This document shows, piece by piece, positions 1 to 6,593 of a stretch of DNA of 64,000 nt. Source of the DNA: an uncultured Cuneatibacter sp. (lineage in GTDB: Bacteria; Bacillota; Clostridia; Lachnospirales; Lachnospiraceae); assembly GCA_934234215.1 (NCBI GenBank), contig CAKQHB010000003.1, forward strand, positions 1 through 64,000, in the 5' to 3' direction. The stretch's first letter is position 1. Each line of letters starts with the position of its first letter. A program made the translations under genes and the position numbers. The notes under the pieces were generated by a model. The model was not told where the DNA came from and did no database searches. It saw only the letters and a program-made list of their open reading frames with translations.

Positions 1-24
1 TTATGAAAAATGGAAGCAACAGGA

Positions 25-62
25 AAAGAGGGTGCCTGGCATGATCGCCAAGTACCCTCTTT
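25..62. terminator. Hairpin, possible terminator
   Basis: A 9-bp inverted repeat (AAAGAGGGT at 25-33, ACCCTCTTT at 54-62) encloses a second inner stem (CTGGC with GCCAAG). It lies beyond the 3' end of the minus-strand hydrolase and just before a stronger plus-strand terminator. T-tracts are poor on both strands, so the function is uncertain. Confidence 0.4.
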
Positions 63-73
63 GTCTACAGTCT

Positions 74-110
74 GAGGGGAGATTCTCGTAAGAGAACCTC
101 CCCTTTTTCT
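74..110 (+). terminator. Intrinsic terminator of an off-window plus-strand gene
   Basis: The stem GAGGGGAG...CTCCCC carries a further inner stem (TCTC/GAGA) and is followed on the plus strand by TTTTTCTT. No plus-strand gene precedes it in the window, so it should end a transcript entering from the left. Repeat copy A begins directly after its T-tract. Confidence 0.7.
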
Positions 111-112
111 TG

Positions 113-250
113 CGCTTTATAGGAAACTGTGTCGCATTTCCTATAAAGTGAAAAGCGCTCCGCGTGGATCGCACTGCGGCGGAACAGAATTTGTCGCTTC
201 GCGACCCGCCGCAGGCGGAGAATCCTGCTTTGCAGGATTCTATTTTCACA
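113..250 (+). repeat. Terminator-linked structured repeat, copy A (full length)
   Basis: Read on the plus strand, three folding units can be drawn. Hairpin 1 is CTTTATAGGAAA (115-126) with TTTCCTATAAAG (137-148). A GC-rich core at 155-184 leads into stem 2, CTGCGGCGG (174-182) with CCGCCGCAG (206-214), which encloses the small hairpin GTCGC-TTC-GCGAC (193-205). Hairpin 3 is AGAATCCTGC (219-228) with GCAGGATTCT (232-241). The same architecture recurs at 11635-11773 and 62128-62264, and partly at 44030-44092. This stretch reads through as open frames but has no coding character. Confidence 0.85.
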
Positions 251-264
251 AACGAATAATTTCT

Positions 265-295
265 AATAGAATGTTCACGAAGCGTGCATTCTATT
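265..295 (-). terminator. Hairpin downstream of the alpha/beta hydrolase
   Basis: AATAGAATG (265-273) pairs with CATTCTATT (287-295), and CACG/CGTG continues the stem inside. It lies 17 bases past the stop of the minus-strand hydrolase, so it may be its terminator. The T-tract is weak. Bases 1-312 hold no gene, only these hairpins and repeat copy A. Confidence 0.4.
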
Positions 296-312
296 GTTTT
301 CAAAAATAAATT

Positions 313-1251
313 TTAGGACAGATAGCGTCCGACAAACTCCCGCACGCGCTGCTCATACCCTGCCTGATCGACCGTGTGTGCTTCCGCATGACGGGCACCG
401 GGCACAACAAACAGGTCTTTCTCAGCGGTACATGCCTCGTAGAGACGATGTGTCATCTCCGTGGGAACAAAGTCATCGGCATCTCCTGTGATAAACAGAG
501 TCGGTGTCACAGATTTCTGAACCTGACGAAGTGCGGATGCCTCCTCATAGCCATAACCGGCGATGCGCTGGCACAACAGGTCTGTCGTCTGCATCAGCGG
601 AAAGTGCGGAACACCCTGCTGATCCAGATTGTGCTCGAACTGCTCCTTGACGGAAGTATACGGGCAGTCTGCAACGATGGCTTTTACCTGTACAGGCAGA
701 ATCTCACCGCTTGTCATCAGGACGGTGGCTGCACCCATGGAAACGCCCTGCAAAACAATCTGACTGTCGGTGCCGTATTCCTGCAGCATGCGCTGAATCC
801 ATTCTAACGTGTCGAGACGGTCCAGCCAGCCAAAGCCAATGTAGCGTCCCTCACTGCCGCCATGCGCCCGATTATCCGGGAGCAGAACATTGCATCCCAT
901 CTCATGATAAAATCGAACAAATGTGGCGTATTCCCGGTAACCGCAGCTCTTATAACCGTGAATAGCAATCACGGTTTTTTTGGACGGTGTTTCAGCCGGG
1001 ATCAGAGTGCCCACAAGCCGAAGTCCGTCATAAGAAAGAATCTCCAGCTTTTTCTTCGGGAGTGTCTCGATCCAGGCGCGTTCCTGCTGCCACTGTTTCC
1101 AGAAGCCGCCTACGACCGGATCTGTCAGATCATCTTCGTGCTTCGGCACAGAGGGTCTGCAGATCGCATACTCAAAGTAACCCACCGACAGTGCGGCGCA
1201 AGATGCGCCAAGCACGCCGGCTGCTGCCCCAATCACTTTTTTCCAACCCAT
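313..1251 (-). CDS. Membrane-anchored alpha/beta hydrolase
   Basis: This 312-aa serine hydrolase has an alpha/beta fold. The N-terminus (about residues 5-27) is hydrophobic and probably anchors the protein outside the membrane. Visible motifs are HGY at 98-100 (oxyanion-hole region), the nucleophile elbow GVSMG with Ser171, the acid Asp259 in GDADDFVP, and His288 in GARHAEA, which together give a complete catalytic triad. The family includes esterases and peptidase-like hydrolases; the substrate cannot be told from sequence. It follows the CobW-like genes 17 bases downstream of the stop-to-start gap and may be the last gene of their transcript. Confidence 0.85.
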   Translation of the reverse strand: MGWKKVIGAAAGVLGASCAALSVGYFEYAICRPSVPKHEDDLTDPVVGGFWKQWQQERAWIETLPKKKLEILSYDGLRLVGTLIPAETPSKKTVIAIHGYKSCGYREYATFVRFYHEMGCNVLLPDNRAHGGSEGRYIGFGWLDRLDTLEWIQRMLQEYGTDSQIVLQGVSMGAATVLMTSGEILPVQVKAIVADCPYTSVKEQFEHNLDQQGVPHFPLMQTTDLLCQRIAGYGYEEASALRQVQKSVTPTLFITGDADDFVPTEMTHRLYEACTAEKDLFVVPGARHAEAHTVDQAGYEQRVREFVGRYLS

Positions 1252-1268
1252 AAGAAAACCTCATTTTG

Positions 1269-2216
1269 TTAATTAAAGTAAACCATCTCTTCTTCCGGCG
1301 CTTCTGCAGGCTGAATCTTTTCAGCGTACAGCACCGGCCCTTCACCCTGATAAACATCCATATACTGATTCTGGAACTTGGCAGTTACTTCTACCCATTG
1401 CCGGTTTTTAACCTTGTACAGACCGTTGGACTTACAGAGGAAACCAAGGAAGGTTACATCATCTGCACAGCAGGTCATAGCAGTGCGACCGGGAACGAAA
1501 AATCCAGCCGGAAGCTGCGCATTTGTCATGCACATCCCCTTGAACCTTAAGGTCTTGTCAATGTAGTTTTCCGGATGATCCATCGCATCCACATACCAGA
1601 TGCCATAATCGTAGTCTTCAATCTCGATGACCGGTGCGTTCAGATCGTAGGGAAGTTCCTCCTCAATCTCCATCTCACCATTCTCATCCTCAAAGACAAC
1701 CTGCAGAGCACGGTTGACCGCCTTCAGGCTGCGCTTGAACATGGCACAAGGTGTGTTCTCATCACAGCGGTTGAAAATAACCATTTCTGCTTTGGAGACA
1801 ACATCCATAACCATAGATTTCATGTTGTTATTGTTCAGATATAACTGGAATGTCTGAGCGTCAATAATCGTGATGATCTGATACATCTCCCAGTTAAAAG
1901 GCAGACGCAGATTCATGATCGTATCCATGCGCCACATGCCGTTGTACTCGATCAGAACGCGCTCCGGACGATACTGCTTCTTGAGACTCTTCAGAAAATC
2001 TGTCGTCAGATCTGCCTCATTTTCACAGGTGACAAGAACGGTGTTCAGCTCTGCCAGACGGGCAGGATCATATTCCTGCTCGCCTTCCTCGCAGAGGATC
2101 AGAAGGGTTCTTTCCCCATCTGCAAAATATTCCTGCTCCATAGTGAATTTCAGGAAATCAGTCTTGCCGCTGTCCAGAAATCCTGTAATCAGATAAATCG
2201 GAATTCCTGTATTCAA
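1269..2216 (-). CDS. CobW-like GTPase fused to a YcgQ/DUF1980-like C-terminal domain
   Basis: This 315-aa protein has an N-terminal CobW-type P-loop GTPase domain (Walker A GFLDSGKT, residues 12-19; an NKxD-like NRCD at 149-152). The CxCC metal-transfer motif of true CobW/COG0523 metallochaperones is missing. Residues about 205-315 do not look like a CobW C-terminal domain. They resemble the C-terminal domain of YcgQ (DUF1980/TIGR03943): TAMTCCADDV at 246-254, then GFLCKS, WVEVTAKF and a closing MVYF. YcgQ and its partner permease YcgR sit with zinc-responsive CobW genes in Bacillus, so metal homeostasis is a reasonable inference. The gene lies 19 bases after the His-rich CobW gene, probably in one operon. 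Confidence 0.75.
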   Translation of the reverse strand: MNTGIPIYLITGFLDSGKTDFLKFTMEQEYFADGERTLLILCEEGEQEYDPARLAELNTVLVTCENEADLTTDFLKSLKKQYRPERVLIEYNGMWRMDTIMNLRLPFNWEMYQIITIIDAQTFQLYLNNNNMKSMVMDVVSKAEMVIFNRCDENTPCAMFKRSLKAVNRALQVVFEDENGEMEIEEELPYDLNAPVIEIEDYDYGIWYVDAMDHPENYIDKTLRFKGMCMTNAQLPAGFFVPGRTAMTCCADDVTFLGFLCKSNGLYKVKNRQWVEVTAKFQNQYMDVYQGEGPVLYAEKIQPAEAPEEEMVYFN

Positions 2217-2235
2217 TATAAGTTCCTCCTGTCAG

Positions 2236-3405
2236 TTATGCAAGCTGAAACAGCTTCAGCAGATCGTCTTCTTTCAGCTCGGAGCCAATGACGCACAGTC
2301 TGCCGGTGTAATCAGCAGCACCCTCACGGATCTCATACTCGCCGGGGGTCAGATCGAACTGCAGCCAGCCATTCGTGGACGGAACGATACCCTTTGCACG
2401 AAGTACAACGCCATAAGCGGAAGATTCGGACAATTTTTCAAGGATCTGCTCCAAATCTTCTTTTGTGTATACGTGAGGAGTCTCCTGTCCCCAGCTGGTA
2501 AATACTTCGTCTGCATGATGGTGTCCGTGATGATGGTGGTGATGTCCGCAGCCACAGCTGCACTCTTCATCCTCGTCATCATGGTCGTGGTGATGATGCT
2601 CATGCTCCTCGTGGTCATGGTCGTGACCGCAGCCACACTCGTCATCGTGGTGATGGTGATGATGCTCGTGCTCTTCGTCATCATCGTCCTCGTCATCATG
2701 ATGATGGTGATGTCCGCAGCCGCACTCGTCTTCGCCATCATGGTGATGATGGTGGTGTTCATGCTCTTCTTCCTCTTCCATCTCAGCTAACAGCTCTTCT
2801 GCCAGAGAATGTCCCTGCTCCATGGCAGCCTTCATCTGAGCGCCGGTCAGCTCGTCCCACGGAGTGGTAACGATGGCAGCCTTTGCATTGTGCTCACGCA
2901 GCAGTGCAACGCATGCTTCCAGCTTCTCCTGAGACATACCCTGAGTACGGCTCAGAATGATGGTGTTTGCGCTCTCTACCTGATTGTTGAAGAACTCACC
3001 AAAGTTCTTGATGTAGATCTTTGCCTTACCAGCATCTACAACGGTAACAAAGCTGTTCAGCTCTACCGGAACATCGGACTGGATGCCGGATACGGCACGG
3101 ATAACGTCAGACAGCTTGCCAACGCCGGACGGCTCGATCAGGATGCGATCCGGATGATACTTTTCGATGACTTCTTTCAGAGCGGTTGCAAAATCGCCTA
3201 CCAGGGAACAGCAAATGCAGCCGGAGTTCATCTCGGTGATCTGAACGCCAGCTTCCTTTAAGAAACCGCCGTCGATACCGATCTCACCAAACTCGTTCTC
3301 GATCAGAACGACCTGCTCACCCTTCAGAGCATCGTTTAACAGCTTTTTGATCAGGGTTGTCTTACCAGCACCCAAAAAACCAGAAATAATATCTATCTTT
3401 GTCAT
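2236..3405 (-). CDS. CobW/COG0523 GTPase with an extreme His/Cys/acidic insert
   Basis: This is a 389-aa G3E GTPase of the metallochaperone type. The ATG at 3405 is chosen because GGAGG lies seven bases upstream; a longer frame to 3492 has no such site and covers the promoter. Walker A is GFLGAGKT (9-16), the metal-transfer motif is CICC (Cys63, Cys65, Cys66), and LIEPSGVG marks the guanine-nucleotide core. Before the CobW_C domain lies a low-complexity insert encoded at about 2510-2790, with some 37 His and 7 Cys in three related units (EHEHHHHHH, acidic run, ECGCG-type cluster). Such inserts store or hand over Zn, Co or Ni. The metal is not determinable here. Confidence 0.88.
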   Translation of the reverse strand: MTKIDIISGFLGAGKTTLIKKLLNDALKGEQVVLIENEFGEIGIDGGFLKEAGVQITEMNSGCICCSLVGDFATALKEVIEKYHPDRILIEPSGVGKLSDVIRAVSGIQSDVPVELNSFVTVVDAGKAKIYIKNFGEFFNNQVESANTIILSRTQGMSQEKLEACVALLREHNAKAAIVTTPWDELTGAQMKAAMEQGHSLAEELLAEMEEEEEHEHHHHHHDGEDECGCGHHHHHDDEDDDDEEHEHHHHHHDDECGCGHDHDHEEHEHHHHDHDDEDEECSCGCGHHHHHHGHHHADEVFTSWGQETPHVYTKEDLEQILEKLSESSAYGVVLRAKGIVPSTNGWLQFDLTPGEYEIREGAADYTGRLCVIGSELKEDDLLKLFQLA

Positions 3406-3422
3406 GTCTTTTCCTCCATTCC

Positions 3423-3438
3423 AAAGTCGAGAGACTTT
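3423..3438. promoter_or_regulatory. Perfect inverted repeat in the CobW 5' leader
   Basis: AAAGTC-GAGA-GACTTT lies between the promoter and the ribosome-binding site of the His-rich CobW gene. It could be a repressor operator or a short mRNA hairpin. It does not match a Zur or Fur box that I recognise. Confidence 0.4.
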
Positions 3439-3463
3439 CATTGTTTCTATTGTACCACCCTTA

Positions 3464-3492
3464 AATATAACATGTTTTCTAAGGGATTGCAA
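3464..3492 (-). promoter_or_regulatory. Promoter of the CobW genes
   Basis: Minus strand: TTGCAA, 17-base spacer, TATATT, reading toward the CobW start at 3405. The match to the sigma-A consensus is good. It implies that the two CobW genes and possibly the hydrolase form one transcript. Confidence 0.65.
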
Positions 3493-3506
3493 TTCTTTTC
3501 AAAGGA

Positions 3507-4634
3507 CTATTCCCACTTTCGAATGGGAACACCGTTGACTTCCACTTCATCACTGATGGCGATGACAAGGCAGGGAGTTCCATCAATTACACGCGTTTCG
3601 ATGAGATCCGTTCGATCCGGTGATACCTGGATCGAAATATCCGGTGTTTTAACTTCAAACTTGCGGCTGTTTACGATATTGGCAGCCGGAAGCTCTGTCT
3701 TTTCCCCAAGAAGGCGGTCATAGGATGCCTCAAAGCGGTCAATCTTCTCTTCATCCACACCGGATTTGGAGAGCATGCGTTTCATATCTTCCTTGTCAAA
3801 GGCAACGGGATCGGGATCTTCCTTGCGTTCCTCCACCCATTCCTGCATCGTAGAATGGAAGGTCTTGATCGTCTCCAGATCGGCTTCTTCTCCCAACGTG
3901 TTGCTGATGATCTCCTGAAACGAAGTTTTCTGCTCTCCCGCTGTGATCGGCAGATGGCAGCCTAAAATATCCTCGCTGATCTCCGGATGCAGCTCCTCCG
4001 CGTTCTTTGCATAATACATGAGGCTGTGGATATCGGTGTTGCGGTCGGTAAATGCCGGAAACAAAAAGCCCAGCTCCGGTGCGCCAACAATCCAGTCCCG
4101 GATGCGGCTTTCAATATGGTTTGTGCTGTCGTTGTAGCATAACGCCGGTTTTGCGAGATCTACCGGGCACAGAGCGCAGAGAACAAAATTATAAACATAG
4201 TCAGAGGCATCTTCCATCTCGATCTCATCCGTACCTTTTTTCGGAATGTCGTAGGCACCGTGGATCAGCAGGATCAGATAATTTTCCGGATGGACATAAT
4301 TCTGGTTGATGACATCGTAAAACGTCTCCAACAGCCCGTCATCCCGCAGCTCCGTCTCCTTGAGCGCCATGAGCAGACGATGACCGTCGCCTTCCAATTC
4401 TGCCTCTAACGGAAATTCCATCGGGATCAGATTCTTGCCAATGCTGCCGGAAAGGACTTTGCGGAAAATCTCCAGATATTTATACAGCTCCTCTTCCGGA
4501 AGGGAGGCAAATGCTTCTTTTAACTCCGAACGCTTTTCTTTGTCGGAGGTAATATAACACCCGCATATACGGGTAATGCGGCTGTTCTCTTTCGTGAACA
4601 GCCGCCGAATTTCAAGAACTTCTTTTTTATTCAT
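3507..4634 (-). CDS. DUF4317 family protein
   Basis: This 375-aa cytoplasmic protein begins MNKKEVLEIRRLFTKE and has the length and N-terminal motif of the DUF4317 family, known mainly from Clostridia and without an assigned function. No signal peptide, membrane segment or catalytic motif is visible, and the sequence is acidic and mostly helical. A promoter for the next genes begins just past its stop codon, so it is probably expressed with the glycoside hydrolase upstream (25-base gap) rather than with the CobW genes. Confidence 0.75.
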   Translation of the reverse strand: MNKKEVLEIRRLFTKENSRITRICGCYITSDKEKRSELKEAFASLPEEELYKYLEIFRKVLSGSIGKNLIPMEFPLEAELEGDGHRLLMALKETELRDDGLLETFYDVINQNYVHPENYLILLIHGAYDIPKKGTDEIEMEDASDYVYNFVLCALCPVDLAKPALCYNDSTNHIESRIRDWIVGAPELGFLFPAFTDRNTDIHSLMYYAKNAEELHPEISEDILGCHLPITAGEQKTSFQEIISNTLGEEADLETIKTFHSTMQEWVEERKEDPDPVAFDKEDMKRMLSKSGVDEEKIDRFEASYDRLLGEKTELPAANIVNSRKFEVKTPDISIQVSPDRTDLIETRVIDGTPCLVIAISDEVEVNGVPIRKWE

Positions 4635-4658
4635 GCTTACCCTATCTGTGTGTCGTTA

Positions 4659-5987
4659 TCAGTCCATCACGAAACCGTCGGTATCTGCAACATCGATTTC
4701 CTGCTCTACCCACTTCTTCATCGGTTCCTGAACGATGGTCTTGAAGTTGTGGACACGGATATCAGATGCATTGCGGCAGAACAGAGAGTTCAGAGTGCCG
4801 TCCAGGATGCCTTCCCAGCTGCAGGGACGCAGATCATGGTTGATCTTCGGCCAGTCGGTCTTCTCTGCCAGCTCAACGGTGATGTTTTCGAAGGTGATAT
4901 CGGAAATGTTCTTATTCTCCGGATCATTGCCATGGATGAATACGCCATTCTCGCCGTAGCAGTTGATGTTCTGGAACTTGATGTTGCGGATCGTACCAGC
5001 CTTTACGCCGTCCTTACGGTCAACAGCGGTGATGGCGATCGGCTCGCCCTCGCCCCACCAGTGGTGAGAAAATCTTCTCGTCTCGATGTTCAGGTTGGAG
5101 AAGATACAATTGCGGATGTTGCCCGGATCACGCAGCTGCATGGAGATCGCGCGGTTTGTTCTTGTGATGTTGCAGTTTGATACTACGATATTGGAGAAGT
5201 CATCCTCACTCTCAGTACCAAACTTAATTGCAGCACTGGTAGAAACCAGCGTACAGTTTGTAACACAGATGTTCTGACAAGGACCGTACTCCATCGCACT
5301 TGCGGTATTCTTAAATACGATACAGTCATCGGCTGTCTCAATATGACAGTTGGAAATGCGGACATTCTTGCAGTGGTCGGGATCGATACCGTCGCAGTTC
5401 ATCATACGCAGGTTGTTCAGAATACGAACTCCGTCGATCAGAACATCCTCACAGCCTACCAGATGAGTGGTCCAGAAAGCACTGCCGGTCAGAGTGACAT
5501 TCTGAATAGTCAGATGAATGTCATGTTCCATAAACAGCAGCGGTACACGGGGGTAGTAAGCACCCTCGATGCTGTACTTGTTCTGCTCGCCGTAGAATGC
5601 CTCTTCGTTGCCATCGATAGTACCGAAACCGGTGATGGAAACATACTCGGTATCCTTTGCATAGATAAAGTAGTTGACCGGCTTACCAGCGTACTCACAG
5701 TTCATATAAGTAGGAACGCCGTTACGATCTACGTTCAGAGACTCCATCTCTGCGAAAGTGCCGAAATCTTTGATATCGTCACTTGCCTTCAGGCGGGAAC
5801 CGTTGTCCAGATGCAGCTCTACATGAGAATACAGGACTAAAGAACCGGTCTTATAGGTTCTGCCGCCGGGAACGAATACCTGTCCACCGCCATTTTCACG
5901 GCAGGCATTGATGGCAGCCTGAATTGCGGGACCATCATTTGTTACGGCATCACCCTTTGCACCATAGTCCAATACATTAAAAATCAT
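4659..5987 (-). CDS. Glycoside hydrolase family 28 (polygalacturonase-like)
   Basis: This 442-aa right-handed beta-helix protein starts MIFNVLDYGAKGD, the usual opening of pectate-lyase-fold and GH28 enzymes. The ATG at 5987 has GGAGG five bases upstream; a frame extending to 6044 lacks one. The acidic catalytic set is recognisable: NCDGIDPDHC (Asp of the NTD motif) and TADDCIVFKN (the DD motif). The third classic motif GHG is replaced by KFGTES, as in some clostridial GH28 subgroups, so the substrate may be an unsaturated or substituted galacturonide rather than plain pectin. There is no signal peptide, so it probably acts inside the cell on imported oligosaccharides. Confidence 0.85.
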   Translation of the reverse strand: MIFNVLDYGAKGDAVTNDGPAIQAAINACRENGGGQVFVPGGRTYKTGSLVLYSHVELHLDNGSRLKASDDIKDFGTFAEMESLNVDRNGVPTYMNCEYAGKPVNYFIYAKDTEYVSITGFGTIDGNEEAFYGEQNKYSIEGAYYPRVPLLFMEHDIHLTIQNVTLTGSAFWTTHLVGCEDVLIDGVRILNNLRMMNCDGIDPDHCKNVRISNCHIETADDCIVFKNTASAMEYGPCQNICVTNCTLVSTSAAIKFGTESEDDFSNIVVSNCNITRTNRAISMQLRDPGNIRNCIFSNLNIETRRFSHHWWGEGEPIAITAVDRKDGVKAGTIRNIKFQNINCYGENGVFIHGNDPENKNISDITFENITVELAEKTDWPKINHDLRPCSWEGILDGTLNSLFCRNASDIRVHNFKTIVQEPMKKWVEQEIDVADTDGFVMD

Positions 5988-6061
5988 AATTTCCTCCATT
6001 CCGCAGATTACGGCATCAACGCCGCGATCTGTCGTATCATTCATCTTCAGACGATGGTATT

Positions 6062-6090
6062 ATTATACGGGACATGTCCGAAAATGTCAA
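6062..6090 (-). promoter_or_regulatory. GH28 promoter with a palindrome in the spacer
   Basis: Minus strand: TTGACA, 17-base spacer, TATAAT, a near-perfect sigma-A promoter. The spacer holds the perfect palindrome GGACATGTCC (6070-6079). A consensus promoter covered by a palindrome suggests repression, perhaps by a sugar-responsive regulator that is not in this window. Confidence 0.8.
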
Positions 6091-6118
6091 AAAAAGAATC
6101 TGCTTTTTGAGCAGATTC
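6088..6118 (-). terminator. Second terminator behind the tRNA genes
   Basis: Minus strand: GAATCTGC, loop, GCAGATTC, then TTTTTTTG. It is the second of two tandem terminators after the tRNA genes, and its T-tract runs into the -35 box of the GH28 promoter, insulating that gene. Confidence 0.8.
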
Positions 6119-6126
6119 CGTATAAC

Positions 6127-6157
6127 AAAAAAGGAGACAATCATTTGATTGTCTCCT
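6127..6157 (-). terminator. First terminator behind tRNA-Arg
   Basis: A 12-bp stem (AGGAGACAATCA, 6132-6143, and its complement) is followed on the minus strand by TTTTTT. It begins five bases after the 3' end of tRNA-Arg. Confidence 0.85.
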
Positions 6158-6161
6158 GAAC

Positions 6162-6235
<74 letters not shown>

Positions 6236-6267
6236 ATGTGAAAGGGAAGTGTTTCTTCTCTTTCGAA

Positions 6268-6341
6268 TCGGGGCGACAGGATTCGAACCTGCGACCTCTC
6301 GGTCCCTAACCGAACGCTCTACCAAACTGAGCCACGCTCCG
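6268..6341 (-). tRNA. tRNA-Pro (anticodon AGG)
   Basis: A 74-base cloverleaf on the minus strand. The anticodon stem TTCGG/CCGAG encloses the loop TTAGGGA, so positions 34-36 are AGG with G37, which is typical of proline tRNAs. A34 outside tRNA-Arg is uncommon in bacteria; it would have to become inosine to read more than CCU. The acceptor stem CGGAGCG/CGCCCCG contains one A-C mismatch at pair 4-69, while all other stems are intact. The 3' end lacks CCA. Confidence 0.92.
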
Positions 6342-6380
6342 ATGTTGGTCGCTTTTGATTTCTCTCTCGCGACCTCAGAT

Positions 6381-6409
6381 ATATTATCATACCTTTTTGA
6401 ATAATGCAA
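6381..6409 (-). promoter_or_regulatory. Promoter of the tRNA-Pro/tRNA-Arg pair
   Basis: Minus strand: TTGCAT, 17-base spacer, TAATAT, about 40 bases upstream of tRNA-Pro. The good match and position make it the likely promoter for both tRNAs. Confidence 0.75.
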
Positions 6410-6466
6410 GCACTTTTTTGAAAAAATTAAAAATATTTTAAATCACAAAAAAGTTGACACTTGTAG

Positions 6467-6565
6467 CAAAAAGTCGTTTGAAAAATATATTACTTTAAGA
6501 AAAAAGTCCCTTGAAAAAGTTGATTGTTTACCTAGAAAATCCCTTGAAATAGTTTTTTACTCAAA
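6467..6565 (+). repeat. Three direct repeats at exactly 33-bp period
   Basis: Copies start at 6467, 6500 and 6533 and share AAAAAGTC(G/C)(T/C)TTGAAA followed by an A-rich tail. The shared TTGAAA falls at 6478, 6511 and 6544, always 33 bases apart, about three helical turns. The TTGAAA of the third copy is the -35 box of the ATPase promoter, so the two upstream copies lie on the same DNA face. This looks like a regulator-binding array. Confidence 0.7.
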
Positions 6566-6572
6566 TTATAAT
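6544..6572 (+). promoter_or_regulatory. Promoter of the AAA ATPase gene
   Basis: TTGAAA (6544-6549), 17-base spacer, TATAAT (6567-6572), 21 bases before the ATG. A GGAGGT ribosome-binding site follows. The -35 box is part of the third 33-bp repeat. Confidence 0.8.
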
Positions 6573-6593
6573 AAACACGGAGGTGCATTTATT

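Noticed and set aside
113..250. Repeat copies as Rho-independent terminators only
   Set aside because: A separate, complete terminator precedes each copy, and the conserved GC-rich core and stem 2 are not needed for termination.
1..303. A 100-residue minus-strand open frame at the left edge
   Set aside because: It reads across two hairpins and repeat copy A; the repeat is open in several frames in other copies too, and there is no ribosome-binding site.
2349..2790. Open frames on both strands over the His-rich part of CobW, giving Met/Thr/Ile- and Val/Met-rich proteins
   Set aside because: Products of the repeated CAT/CAC and GAT/GAC codons read in other frames.
3406..3506. A Zur box controlling the CobW genes
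   Set aside because: No sequence close to the Bacillus Zur consensus is seen; only the AAAGTC palindrome.
6467..6565. A CRISPR-like array
   Set aside because: Only three imperfect copies without unique spacers of constant type; the third is part of a promoter and no cas genes are present.
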